Source: Exiguobacterium sp018617385
Lineage (GTDB): Bacteria; Bacillota; Bacilli; Exiguobacteriales; Exiguobacteriaceae
DNA length: 64,000 nucleotides
Direction: 5' to 3'
Assembly (NCBI RefSeq): GCF_018617385.1
Contig: NZ_JACSKA010000004.1
Coordinates: 186,001 to 250,000, forward strand
Shown here: positions 34,926 to 43,455 of the stretch, piece by piece
Numbering within the stretch: the first letter of the stretch is position 1
Layout of the letters: each line of letters begins with the position of its first letter
The notes under the pieces: generated by a model
Told to the model about the DNA's origin: nothing
Seen by the model: only the letters and a program-made list of their open reading frames with translations
The model's database searches: none
Program-made: the position numbers and the translations under genes

Positions 34926-37073
34926 TTAATTCGACGGTGTCTCCAACTTCACTTTCAAGGAGGCACCTGTTTTGACCGGTTTCCCTTTGCCAATCGATTG
35001 AGATGTGACAAATCCGGTACCGTCGATTTCTAAATTTAATTGATAAAGGGTCGCTAAACGTTTGACGTCACGTAACGACCAACCTTTTAATGTAGGCATC
35101 GTAAACGACTCGCTCGTTTTTAGCAACAATCGTTCACCGACGACATACGATTGTCCTTTCACAGGACTCTGCGCGATCACTTCGTTTCCATCACCTAACA
35201 CGATCGGATTGAAGGAATTCTCCGTCGATGCGTTCACTGCCTCTTCACGGTTTTGACCGATATAAGAAGACGTTGTCTTCGTCGAGGCTTCCACCGCTTT
35301 TTCTTGTTTTTCAGGCTCGACACTCCGGTAACGTAACGCGACATCCATCACGTCTTTGAACAGTGGCGCCATGATTCGTGGACCGGTCGTAGACGAGTCA
35401 CTGTTCGGTCTGTCCACTGCGATATACATGACAAGTTCCGGATCGTCTTCTGGAGCCATCCCGACGAACGAGTGAATATATTGTCCACTCAAATATTTTC
35501 CGTTCTCGGCGATTTGGGCGGTACCGGTCTTCCCGACGACGCGATAGTTGTCTAACGCATACAGTTGCCCGGTTCCCACATCGCTATTGACGACACCGTC
35601 GAGCGCTTCACGCGTCTTTTTCGCCGTTTCCGCCGTGATCGGTTGACCGACTTCTTTCGGATTGGTCGTCCGAATCGTTTCGCCGGTCTCGCTGTTGACG
35701 ATTTTTTTGATGACGTGCGGTTGCTTCATCGTTCCATCTGTCGCGATGGCCGATGTCGCTTGCAAGATTTGCATCGGTGTGACCGCTGTCGATTGTCCCC
35801 ATGCCGTGATCAGGACGTTCATCGGACTTTCGAAATCGAATTGACTATTGACCTCTCCAGGCAAATCGATCCCTGTCCGCTGATCAAACTTGAACGCTTT
35901 GAAGTAATCTTCATATCGACTGAGACCAAGTCGTTCGTTCGCTAAAATCGAGAATGCGACGTTCGACGAATGCCAGACGCCTTCTACCATAGGAATGGTA
36001 CCCCATCCCGTAATGTTGTAATCATTGAAGACCGTCTTACCATATTTGTACGAACCGGATTCATACAACTCATTCGGGTTATACACGCCCTCGTTGATGG
36101 CTGCTGCAAGCGTAAAGATCTTCATCGTCGACCCAGGTTCAAATCGAGACGAGACAGAAAAGTTACTGTATGAAGAAATCTCGCGTGTGTTCGGGTCAAA
36201 CGATGGTCGATCCGACAGTGCAATGATTTCTCCTGTTTTCGGGTCCATGATGATGGCCGTCGCATGTTTCGGCTCATACTCTTCATACAACTCATTCATC
36301 TTCGTTTCGAGCAACTGCTGGATTCGGTGGTCGATGGTCAATTGGACATCCGCCCCGTCTTCCGGTTCAATCTTCAACTGCTCGTCACTCGATACGAGTT
36401 CACGACCCGCCAAATCTTTCTCAAATCGATACAGACCGTACGATTCACTTAAAATATCGTTCAGAGACTTTTCAATCCCGAGTTCGCCGACGAGTTCGAT
36501 GCGACCGTTCTGGTCAATCTTCTGCGCATACCCGATCACCGAGGATGCAAATACTTTGTTCGGATAATAGCGCTTCGGCTCCTCGACGAACGTGATGCCG
36601 TTAAGATTGAATGCTTCAATCTCTTCTTTTTGTTCTACGGTCAAATCACGCCCGGGAACACCGAACTCGATCTGCCCAAGGTCGGCATTTTGTTCAAGCC
36701 GTTTCAATAAATCAGCTTCTGTCATAGGAAGCACGGTCGACAATTGCTTCGCCGCTTCGGCGAATTCATCGGGCATGAGCGTCTTCCCATCGACCCGTTC
36801 ACCGCCGAGTTTCAAGACGGCGACGAGCCGGTATGACGGAATGTTGATGGCAATCGGTTGACCGAAGCGATCATATACCTCGCCCCGTTCCGCCTCTAGC
36901 GTACTGACCGCCTTCCAGCGCTGCTCTTCCGCGAATGCGAGCATGTTCTCCCCTTTGTACGTATGGGTGACGGATAAATAAAGGAACCATCCGACAAAAA
37001 ATAAAAAGAGCGGGGTGAAGCAGACAATCGCTACCCACGCCACTCTTTTTTTACTCTGTTTTAAAGAATTCAT
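34926..37073 (-). CDS. pbpB: Septal transpeptidase PBP2B with C-terminal PASTA repeats
   Basis: PBP2B is the class B transpeptidase that cross-links septal peptidoglycan with FtsW. One N-terminal membrane helix lies at about residues 10-32. The dimerisation domain starts near residue 60 (LEAERGEVYDRFGQPIA). Active-site motifs are SxxK in RFEPGSTMKIF near residue 310, SxN in VWHSSNVAF near 367, and KTG in VVGKTGTAQIAE near 528. Two PASTA-like domains follow residue 590. The ATG at 37073 shares one base with the ftsL stop, with SD AAGGTGAT. It is 715 residues. Confidence 0.95.
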   Translation of the reverse strand: MNSLKQSKKRVAWVAIVCFTPLFLFFVGWFLYLSVTHTYKGENMLAFAEEQRWKAVSTLEAERGEVYDRFGQPIAINIPSYRLVAVLKLGGERVDGKTLMPDEFAEAAKQLSTVLPMTEADLLKRLEQNADLGQIEFGVPGRDLTVEQKEEIEAFNLNGITFVEEPKRYYPNKVFASSVIGYAQKIDQNGRIELVGELGIEKSLNDILSESYGLYRFEKDLAGRELVSSDEQLKIEPEDGADVQLTIDHRIQQLLETKMNELYEEYEPKHATAIIMDPKTGEIIALSDRPSFDPNTREISSYSNFSVSSRFEPGSTMKIFTLAAAINEGVYNPNELYESGSYKYGKTVFNDYNITGWGTIPMVEGVWHSSNVAFSILANERLGLSRYEDYFKAFKFDQRTGIDLPGEVNSQFDFESPMNVLITAWGQSTAVTPMQILQATSAIATDGTMKQPHVIKKIVNSETGETIRTTNPKEVGQPITAETAKKTREALDGVVNSDVGTGQLYALDNYRVVGKTGTAQIAENGKYLSGQYIHSFVGMAPEDDPELVMYIAVDRPNSDSSTTGPRIMAPLFKDVMDVALRYRSVEPEKQEKAVEASTKTTSSYIGQNREEAVNASTENSFNPIVLGDGNEVIAQSPVKGQSYVVGERLLLKTSESFTMPTLKGWSLRDVKRLATLYQLNLEIDGTGFVTSQSIGKGKPVKTGASLKVKLETPSN

Positions 37074-37435
37074 CAATCAATCACCTTGACATTCTTTTCA
37101 TTGAATTTCATTCCGAGCTTCTCGGCAATCGCATAAATTCTTTCGGGCGAGCTTAATTGGGCGATTTCATACTTTAGTTCTTCGTTTTCTTTTGCAACTC
37201 CGTCGACCTGCTGATTGACGGCTGCTGTATCACGCATAATATTATACGCTTCATTGTGCTTCGACACCGTGATGCCACCGAACATGACCACTGAACCAAT
37301 CATCACTGGATACAGGATCGATTCAAACAAGGTCAACGTGCGTCGTTTTGGAGCAGGTATTGGTCGTTCTTGCGGAATCGGATTTCGATTCGGTGTTACT
37401 TGAGGCTGCAACGCCTTACGGGCAGCTTCTGGCAT
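37073..37435 (-). CDS. ftsL: Cell division protein FtsL
   Basis: FtsL is a short bitopic protein of the DivIB-DivIC-FtsL complex. A proline-rich cytosolic tail of about 35 residues leads to one membrane helix (about 38-57). An extracytoplasmic coiled coil (about 62-95) with a heptad pattern VNQQVDGVAKENEELKYEIA follows. The end resembles other FtsL proteins (SPERIYAIAEKLGMKF). It is 120 residues. FtsL is poorly conserved in sequence; topology and position between rsmH and pbpB decide the call. Confidence 0.92.
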   Translation of the reverse strand: MPEAARKALQPQVTPNRNPIPQERPIPAPKRRTLTLFESILYPVMIGSVVMFGGITVSKHNEAYNIMRDTAAVNQQVDGVAKENEELKYEIAQLSSPERIYAIAEKLGMKFNEKNVKVID

Positions 37436-37459
37436 CAGGTATCCCTCCTACACTCTCGG

Positions 37460-38392
37460 TTATTTTTGTTTTTCGGCCACTCTCAGCTTAGCGGAGCGTG
37501 AACGACGGTTATCTTCAAGTTCTCCCTCACTCGCCACGATTGGTTTACGGGTGATGAGTTTGAGTTCCGGTTCAAATTCTTTCGGAATGACCGGCAACCC
37601 CGGTGGTAACGGTGGATGCTGGCTACGCTCTTTGAACACTTGTTTACAAATGCGGTCTTCTAACGAATGGAACGTGATGACACAGATGCGTCCGTTCACT
37701 GCGAGTAAATCAATCGCATCTTGAACGGCGCGGTCGAATACGTTCAACTCATCATTGACGGCGATTCGAATCGCTTGGAACGTCCGCTTCGCCGGGTGTC
37801 CACCTTTTCGTCTAGCTGGTGCAGGAATCGCTTCTTTAATCAAGTCGACAAGCTCGAATGTCGTCTCAATCGGTTTATCGGCACGGGCTTGCTCAATCTT
37901 TCGTGCGATTTGCTTTGAAAACTTTTCCTCCCCGTATGTAAAGAAAATACGAGCAAGTTCTCCAAACGACCATTCATTCACAACATGATAGGCTGAAAAG
38001 TCCCGAGACCGGTCCATTCTCATATCGAGCGGTGCGTCATAGTTGTAACTGAACCCGCGCTCCGCCTCATCTAGCTGTGGCGAAGAAACGCCTAGGTCGA
38101 ATAGTACACCGTCCACTTTTGTCACACCACGTTGGGCGAGTTCTTCTTTCAAGTGAACGAAATTGCTCTTTATAAACGTCACACGGCCTTCATAAGGAGC
38201 CAATCGCTCTTTCGCATGTGCGAGCGCGACGTCATCTTGGTCGAACGCATATAGTTGACCCGTCGTTAGACGCTTTGCGATTTCTTCACTATGACCCGCT
38301 CCACCTAACGTACAATCGACATATACCCCATCTGGTTTGATGTTCAATCCCTCAATGGACTCCATTTTTAAAACCGTTTCATGCTCAAACAT
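37460..38392 (-). CDS. rsmH: 16S rRNA (cytosine-1402-N4)-methyltransferase
   Basis: RsmH (MraW) methylates C1402 in the ribosomal P site. The protein begins EHETVLKMESIEGLNIKPDGVYVDCTLGGAGHS; TLGGAGHS near residue 28 is the SAM-binding motif. DGVLFDLGVSSPQLDEAERGFSY near residue 94 and RICVITFHSLEDRICKQVF near residue 235 are further family marks. It is 310 residues. It is the first gene of the division/wall operon, behind a strong promoter; no mraZ precedes it. Confidence 0.97.
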   Translation of the reverse strand: MFEHETVLKMESIEGLNIKPDGVYVDCTLGGAGHSEEIAKRLTTGQLYAFDQDDVALAHAKERLAPYEGRVTFIKSNFVHLKEELAQRGVTKVDGVLFDLGVSSPQLDEAERGFSYNYDAPLDMRMDRSRDFSAYHVVNEWSFGELARIFFTYGEEKFSKQIARKIEQARADKPIETTFELVDLIKEAIPAPARRKGGHPAKRTFQAIRIAVNDELNVFDRAVQDAIDLLAVNGRICVITFHSLEDRICKQVFKERSQHPPLPPGLPVIPKEFEPELKLITRKPIVASEGELEDNRRSRSAKLRVAEKQK

Positions 38393-38430
38393 TCAAAAAA
38401 CCCTCTCAACCTACATATTTCAACTGTTTT

Positions 38431-38460
38431 ATTACACTTACTTTATCATAAAAATGTCAA
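38431..38460 (-). promoter_or_regulatory. Strong sigma-A promoter of the rsmH-divIB operon
   Basis: A perfect -35 TTGACA (38455-38460), an 18-base spacer and TGTAAT (38431-38436) on the minus strand lie 39 bases before the rsmH start. No TGGG direct repeats of MraZ operators were seen around it. Confidence 0.85.
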
Positions 38461-38508
38461 GGTCCGTACAGGTTTTTAGTGAAAAGAGGAAACAAAAAGG
38501 TAACAACG

Positions 38509-38538
38509 AAAAAAAGCTCCTGACAAATGTCAAGAGCT
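38509..38538 (-). terminator. Intrinsic terminator after bshC
   Basis: AGCTCTTGAC pairs with GTCAGGAGCT (one U-G) around a 4-base loop, followed by a T-run on the minus strand. It closes the panE-DUF3397-bshC operon. Confidence 0.88.
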
Positions 38539-38551
38539 CTCCAAAAAATGA

Positions 38552-40108
38552 TTATACATAGAACAAACATCGCTCCGAATCGGATTGTTCATATGCCTGT
38601 TTTAATCGTTGAAACACATCTAGTCCGTGACGATTTAGCATCGGAACCATCGAGAGGATACGTTCTTGAGGGGCATCCATCGGGAACAGTCGGGTCGATA
38701 GATGAATCCGTCGTGCATTTAAACGATATTGTTCTCGCTTCGATTCGGCACGCATCTCATCTGCCAATCGTTCGAGCACATGTCTCGACTTCGCCTCAAA
38801 TCGTCTTCCTTGTTTCCCTGCCTCATGACTGACGGCCTCCGTGAGCGTCCGGTACGCATATAGCTCTTCTTCAAACGCTTCGTCGTCAAAGGCATGGTCC
38901 GGAAGCGGTTGCTTCATATACTGCTCCAATGTCACGCTTTCTTGACGAAGCTTCTTCTCATCATTTCTTGACACGATCAACCCACCAAGACGTGGCAAGA
39001 GAAGCGGCATCATCCAGCCCATCTCGTGGAAGAGCGGTCGAAGCTGGAGCCAGTAGGCAATTTCACCGGGACCTGCCACATATCCAAGAGTCGGGAACAA
39101 GAAATCCTGCATGAGGGGACGGGAGACCACGTTATTTGAGAAACGCTCCGGATGCGCCTCTATCTCTGTGAGCAGTTCGCTTTCAGTGAAGCGATGCCCT
39201 CGCTTTGTCGTGAACACGTCATCGACCTTTGTGAGCAGCTCTCGCGTTCCATCGTGATAAAACAGATGGGCCGCATCCTTGTTCAATTCGACCGACGGCA
39301 TCCCTTCTTCATACGCATGACCGAGCGCTTCATGAAGCGCGTCATGATGCTCGATGAGACGTCGAAACATGGGGCGTTCGAGAGCCCGTACGTCTCTCGC
39401 GTGCGGGTCAAACAATAAAAAGTCAGACCCGACGAATCGCCGCATCATGCCACCGAAAAAGTGAGCGAACGAACGACTCGCTTGAATGAGGTCAATCAGC
39501 TCATGATACAAATGCGAGGTATACGGTGTCTCAGTTTCATTCAATAGCAGACGTTGCGCCATTTGAACAAGTTCGAGCTTTACCCGTTCGAACTCTAAGT
39601 CCCCTACCGATGCTTTTCCTGCAAGCGGTAACGATGACAAGGCATCTTTTTTCAACGTCCTCGAAAACGCCTGTGTCGTGAAGACATGGTTGATTTCAGC
39701 AAAGTCATGATCTTCCGTCGCCATCCAGAAAACAGGAAGGACCGGTTTCCCTAATTTCGCTTCGGCCTGCTTCGCCCGTTTGATGACCGCTAACAGTTTG
39801 TATACGGCAAACAATGGTCCTCCGTATACGCCGACCTGTTGCCCCGTCACCATCACATACGCTTTTCGCTGAGCGATTAACTCCAGGTTCGCTTCCAACT
39901 CTTCCGAAAGTTCCCCGAACTGTTCTTGTTGCCCCTTGATTATCTCGACGAGCTCCGGCAGATGCTCATAGGTGCGCCCTGAGACCTCCTCGGCACGTTT
40001 CTCGATTTCATCCATCCCTCGATAATCGAGCCAGCGACCATATCCATGATCGATTTGAATCATCGGTGATGTGGATGCATATAGCGCATCAAATGCTTCT
40101 ACCTTCAC
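38552..40108 (-). CDS. bshC: Bacillithiol biosynthesis cysteine-adding enzyme BshC
   Basis: BshC joins cysteine to GlcN-malate, the last step of bacillithiol synthesis. Family motifs are YVMVTGQQVGVYGGPLFAVYK near residue 84 and LPVFWMATEDHDFAEINHVF near 120. The C-terminal half is mostly helical with a coiled-coil arm. I choose GTG 40108 (518 aa), with AAAGGAAG nine bases upstream; a TTG eight codons earlier is possible but lacks an SD. The site beside rsmH matches B. subtilis yllA. The presence of bshC suggests bacillithiol as the main low-molecular thiol. Confidence 0.93.
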   Translation of the reverse strand: MKVEAFDALYASTSPMIQIDHGYGRWLDYRGMDEIEKRAEEVSGRTYEHLPELVEIIKGQQEQFGELSEELEANLELIAQRKAYVMVTGQQVGVYGGPLFAVYKLLAVIKRAKQAEAKLGKPVLPVFWMATEDHDFAEINHVFTTQAFSRTLKKDALSSLPLAGKASVGDLEFERVKLELVQMAQRLLLNETETPYTSHLYHELIDLIQASRSFAHFFGGMMRRFVGSDFLLFDPHARDVRALERPMFRRLIEHHDALHEALGHAYEEGMPSVELNKDAAHLFYHDGTRELLTKVDDVFTTKRGHRFTESELLTEIEAHPERFSNNVVSRPLMQDFLFPTLGYVAGPGEIAYWLQLRPLFHEMGWMMPLLLPRLGGLIVSRNDEKKLRQESVTLEQYMKQPLPDHAFDDEAFEEELYAYRTLTEAVSHEAGKQGRRFEAKSRHVLERLADEMRAESKREQYRLNARRIHLSTRLFPMDAPQERILSMVPMLNRHGLDVFQRLKQAYEQSDSERCLFYV

Positions 40109-40132
40109 GTGTAACAACTTCCTTTCAATCAA

Positions 40133-40492
40133 TCAACGAATCATGCCTTGGGCTATACCGATCGCGAATAAAATGGCGTGGGTCGGGACAAGTAGCAAGA
40201 AGAGTAACCGCCAGCCATGCACGAACATCTTCGTGAACAGCACTTCCTCATAACGAATCCGCTGCCAAATCGCGTTGATCGGGAAAATCGCACAGCACGC
40301 TGCGAGCAATAACAGCAACATATCTGTCCCGACGATGGCCTCAAGTAAAATGCTGCATGCATAAAACCAAAGGATGACCCCGGCATCGCATGCGAGCTTG
40401 AATGAGTTGATTGATTTCGGCATAATTTTTCTAAGTATCATATACACCATAAACCATAAGATGAGTGGAAATGAAACGATATACACTAACAC
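40133..40492 (-). CDS. DUF3397 family membrane protein
   Basis: A 119-residue protein with three or four hydrophobic segments at about residues 2-20, 33-50, 56-70 and 92-112. The sequence KSINSFKLACDAGVILWFYACS fits the DUF3397 group, which is common between panE and bshC in Bacillales. No catalytic residues are evident. It overlaps panE by seven bases, so it is co-translated. The role is unknown. Confidence 0.8.
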   Translation of the reverse strand: MLVYIVSFPLILWFMVYMILRKIMPKSINSFKLACDAGVILWFYACSILLEAIVGTDMLLLLLAACCAIFPINAIWQRIRYEEVLFTKMFVHGWRLLFLLLVPTHAILFAIGIAQGMIR

Positions 40493-41328
40493 GATGCGCT
40501 CGCTCCTAGAATCAGTTTATGTAATAGCGGAATGACAGTGAGAGAAATATGCATTTGTTCGGCTTTTTCAATCACCGGTTTCAGAATTGCATCCACCTCG
40601 GTCGGCCGACCTTCTTCAAGGTCGCGCAGCATCGAGGAGCGATTCTGTGCGGTACGTTCGACAATCGTCTCGATGTAGGAATACGAGACGTGCTGCGCAA
40701 ACAACGGTGTCAACTCATCGTAAATCGATTGTGCGATTTCACGATATGGTGAGCCGGCGAGTGCTCCGTTCGGGACCCGGCATAACGCCGTGATGGGATT
40801 GATGATGGCATTGGCGAACAATTTTTCAATGACGACTTGCTCAATCTCTTCTTCCCACACGATGTGAAGTGGACTCTCTTGAAATGATAGAGGGTGTAGT
40901 CCCGATGTGCTTCCAATCCGAATCCGTCCGAGTCCACGATGCTCAACCTCATGACCACGCTTCGTCACCCCATGCTCGACGACACCTAAATGAAATCCTC
41001 GACGTTTCGCATATTCCAAATGGGCAATTCCATTCGAACAAATAAAGACGGGCACCTTACCCGAGAGGCGAGCCGTCGCTTCCTCGATTTGATGGGCTTT
41101 TGTCGTGACAAAAAAGAGATCCTCGTCCGTTTCTTGAAGCGTCTGACTTGAACGGAACGACACACGTGCCGTCCCTTCCGTCACGCCGGTCCGTGTGATG
41201 ACAAGTGGATCAGATGACCCGCTTCTTCCGTAGAGCGTCACGTCGTAATCATCTGCGAGCAAAGATGCCATCAATAATCCGACCGCTCCGTTTCCGATGA
41301 TACCAATTCGTTTGATGGAGTTCATCAT
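40486..41328 (-). CDS. panE: 2-dehydropantoate 2-reductase
   Basis: PanE reduces ketopantoate to pantoate with NADPH for coenzyme A synthesis. The Rossmann motif IGIIGNGAVGLLMASLLA is near residue 6. The catalytic lysine region is EKLFANAIINPITALCRVPNG near residue 165. I choose ATG 41328 (280 aa) with AGGAGG just upstream; the longer frame to 41445 crosses the promoter and the rpmF terminator. In this window the CoA pathway also has coaD and coaBC. Confidence 0.9.
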   Translation of the reverse strand: MMNSIKRIGIIGNGAVGLLMASLLADDYDVTLYGRSGSSDPLVITRTGVTEGTARVSFRSSQTLQETDEDLFFVTTKAHQIEEATARLSGKVPVFICSNGIAHLEYAKRRGFHLGVVEHGVTKRGHEVEHRGLGRIRIGSTSGLHPLSFQESPLHIVWEEEIEQVVIEKLFANAIINPITALCRVPNGALAGSPYREIAQSIYDELTPLFAQHVSYSYIETIVERTAQNRSSMLRDLEEGRPTEVDAILKPVIEKAEQMHISLTVIPLLHKLILGASASC

Positions 41329-41363
41329 GGTCCTCCTCCTATTCGAACTATTTTCGCACAAAA

Positions 41364-41393
41364 AGTTTACCACATCTTTTCGCCATGACCCAA
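41364..41393 (-). promoter_or_regulatory. Promoter for panE-DUF3397-bshC
   Basis: TTGGGT (41388-41393), an 18-base spacer and an extended TGG-TAAACT -10 (41364-41369) on the minus strand lie 36 bases before the panE ATG. Confidence 0.6.
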
Positions 41394-41404
41394 AAATGAC
41401 AAAC

Positions 41405-41436
41405 AAAAAAGGAGCGACCTGAGAACAGGTCGCTCC
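41405..41436 (-). terminator. Strong intrinsic terminator after rpmF
   Basis: GGAGCGACCTG and its perfect inverse complement surround a TTCT loop, then six T residues on the minus strand. Confidence 0.95.
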
Positions 41437-41444
41437 TTCAAGCA

Positions 41445-41618
41445 TTATTTGCTTGTTACTTCTTTACCGTTGTAATGTCCGCAAGATTTGCAAACACGGT
41501 GTGAAAGTTTCATTTCGCCACAGTTCGGGCACTCGTTCATACCAGGTACGTTGAGTTTGAAGTGAGTACGACGAAGACGTTTGCGAGTTTTCGACGTTCT
41601 ACGGAATGGTACTGCCAT
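41445..41618 (-). CDS. rpmF: 50S ribosomal protein L32
   Basis: L32 is a small zinc-ribbon protein of the large ribosomal subunit. The 57 residues start [20 protein letters not shown]. Four cysteines form the zinc ribbon: CPNC at residues 30-33 and CKSC at 43-46. A strong SD (AAGGAGGTGG) precedes the ATG. It is co-transcribed with the YceD-family gene upstream, a link conserved in most bacteria, and ends at a strong terminator. As the zinc-binding version is used here, zinc-free paralogues, if any, lie elsewhere. Confidence 0.96.
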
Positions 41619-41640
41619 CGTTGTCCACCTCCTTGATAAG

Positions 41641-42168
41641 TTAACCTTCCTCGTTCTCTTTTTTCGAGAACAGGTCGGCTAGTCCCGCGAAACGCGGGTC
41701 AATTTTTGGTTGGGCTTCGGGCTGTTCGTCAGTAAGCGTCCAGCCTTCTCCTTCAACCTGAGTTTTGTCTGTTTCGTTCCCGTAAACTTGCATCGGGACG
41801 TCTAACATGATGAGCTCTTTTACAATCGGTACAAGACTGATCGTATTTCCTTCTGGCAAATTCACGTCATCGAATTGCTCCGTATAACGCCCATTCTCCA
41901 AAAAGAAAGGCTCGAGCGATTCAATATCGAATTCATAAGTGACATCTTCTAACGTTCGCGCATCTGGCAACGTCAGGTCACCTTGAATCTTCAGATTGAA
42001 TGTAACTTGATTAGATGTGAACGATGCATCCCCGTGCACATGCACCGGGCGAATCGAACGGATATCCGGATGGAGCTGAGTCAGCTCTGGTAGTTCTACC
42101 ATCTCATCGATTGTAAAACCGTCACCCTGGTTTCGGAGCTTAAGTAGCTGTGCAATAGACCATTTCAT
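41641..42168 (-). CDS. YceD/DUF177 family protein (YlbN)
   Basis: A 175-residue acidic protein of the YceD family, encoded beside rpmF in most bacteria. In plants and E. coli the family affects 23S rRNA amounts. It starts [25 protein letters not shown] 42168 has SD GAGGTGAT, and the longer frame crosses the promoter. The conserved segment with Asp/Glu before a hydrophobic stretch is [16 protein letters not shown] near residue 107. A C-terminal [14 protein letters not shown] matches YceD ends. Confidence 0.88.
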
Positions 42169-42196
42169 CCGAATCACCTCAATTGCAACAATATGA

Positions 42197-42225
42197 ATTA
42201 TAGATAGGCCAACTTGTTTTGTCAA
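42197..42225 (-). promoter_or_regulatory. Consensus sigma-A promoter for yceD-rpmF
   Basis: TTGACA (42220-42225) and TATAAT (42197-42202) on the minus strand are exactly 17 bases apart: a full consensus promoter, 29 bases before the ATG. Confidence 0.93.
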
Positions 42226-42324
42226 TGTTTTTTCTTTACACTAAAATCAGTTGACGACGGCGCTTTGCCAAAGCGTACTTACTCATCTTACACCAATCCA
42301 TACGACAATGCAAAGGAGTAAATC

Positions 42325-43455
42325 ATGCAAAAGACGGCCATTATTGCAGAGTATAACCCGTTTCATAACGGGCACTATTATCAAGCGCAAACTGCACGTC
42401 ACGAAACCGGGGCGGATGTCATGATTGCCATCATGAGTGCCCAGTTCACTCAACGGGGCGAACCTGCCTCGTTCGACAAGTGGAAACGGGCTAAGGCTGC
42501 CGTCGAGAGCGGTGCGATAGATCTAGTCATCGAGCTACCGACCCAGTACGGGGTCCAACGCGCCGACCGTTTCGCTAGCGCCTCCGTCTCGATTGCTGAA
42601 CAGCTCCGTTGCCAGACGCTATCGTTCGGGAGTGAGAGCGGGGATATAGATGCAATCCTACATGCAGCCCGTTCACATGTCGAAGAGACGCCACGTTATA
42701 AAGAGGCGCTTAAAGAAGCGCTACAAGAAGGGCACTCGTCCGCGCAAGCTTCGAGTCGAGCTTTTCGCACCGTCTATCCCTCGTTTGATTTGACACGACC
42801 AAACAACATTTTGGGCTACCATTACGCCAAAGCAGCAAAATCGATTCAGTTACATACAGTCAAACGGCTCGGGGCTGATTATCATGACCCTTCATTAATG
42901 GATGTCATGTCGGCGACAGGCATTCGGGCTCATTACTTAGACACCGGTGAAGTTCGTGCCGTCCCGGCATCAACTGAAGCGATGTTTCGGACACGACCGA
43001 TGACACATTGGGAACACTATTGGCCCGTCTTACAATTCAAACTGAGAACCTTGCCACTCCACACAATGGCGGAGCTCGTAGGAATTGATGCCTCTCTCGC
43101 ACCTCGTCTTAAGCAGGCGGGAGTCGAACCTTCATTCGAACGTGCCCTTGCTGCCGTGTCGACACGCCGCTACACGCGTACCGCCATTCAGCGGGCGTTC
43201 GTCGCTGTACTGCTTCACTGGTTAAAAGACGAGGCACCGACACGCTTTGACGAAGTCCCTTATGTGAGACCGCTCGCCTTCAACGATCTCGGAAGACTTG
43301 CGTTACGAGATGTGAAGGAAGACGTGCCACTCGTCAGTAAGTTCGATGCCCGGCTCGATTTCGAAGCTCGTGTCACCGAAGCATATCGACTCCCGCTTCA
43401 GGATGATGCGTTGATCGAACACCGGCAACGCCCTCAGTTCATCTCTTCTAAATAA
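42325..43455 (+). CDS. tmcAL: tRNA(Met) cytidine acetate ligase TmcAL (YlbM)
   Basis: TmcAL acetylates the wobble cytidine of elongator tRNA-Met, using ATP and acetate. The N-terminal nucleotidyltransferase motif AIIAEYNPFHNGHYYQAQ carries the HxGH-type signature. Further family marks are AQFTQRGEPASFDKWKRAKAAVE near residue 38 and a middle segment RPNNILGYHYAKA near residue 158. It is 376 residues. SD AAAGGAG lies before the ATG. The last 22 bases overlap the end of the convergent ddcP gene. Confidence 0.95.
   Translation: MQKTAIIAEYNPFHNGHYYQAQTARHETGADVMIAIMSAQFTQRGEPASFDKWKRAKAAVESGAIDLVIELPTQYGVQRADRFASASVSIAEQLRCQTLSFGSESGDIDAILHAARSHVEETPRYKEALKEALQEGHSSAQASSRAFRTVYPSFDLTRPNNILGYHYAKAAKSIQLHTVKRLGADYHDPSLMDVMSATGIRAHYLDTGEVRAVPASTEAMFRTRPMTHWEHYWPVLQFKLRTLPLHTMAELVGIDASLAPRLKQAGVEPSFERALAAVSTRRYTRTAIQRAFVAVLLHWLKDEAPTRFDEVPYVRPLAFNDLGRLALRDVKEDVPLVSKFDARLDFEARVTEAYRLPLQDDALIEHRQRPQFISSK

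Noticed and set aside
36025..36567. 180-codon open frame on the plus strand
   Set aside because: Antisense to pbpB; Ser/Asn-rich shadow without any motif.
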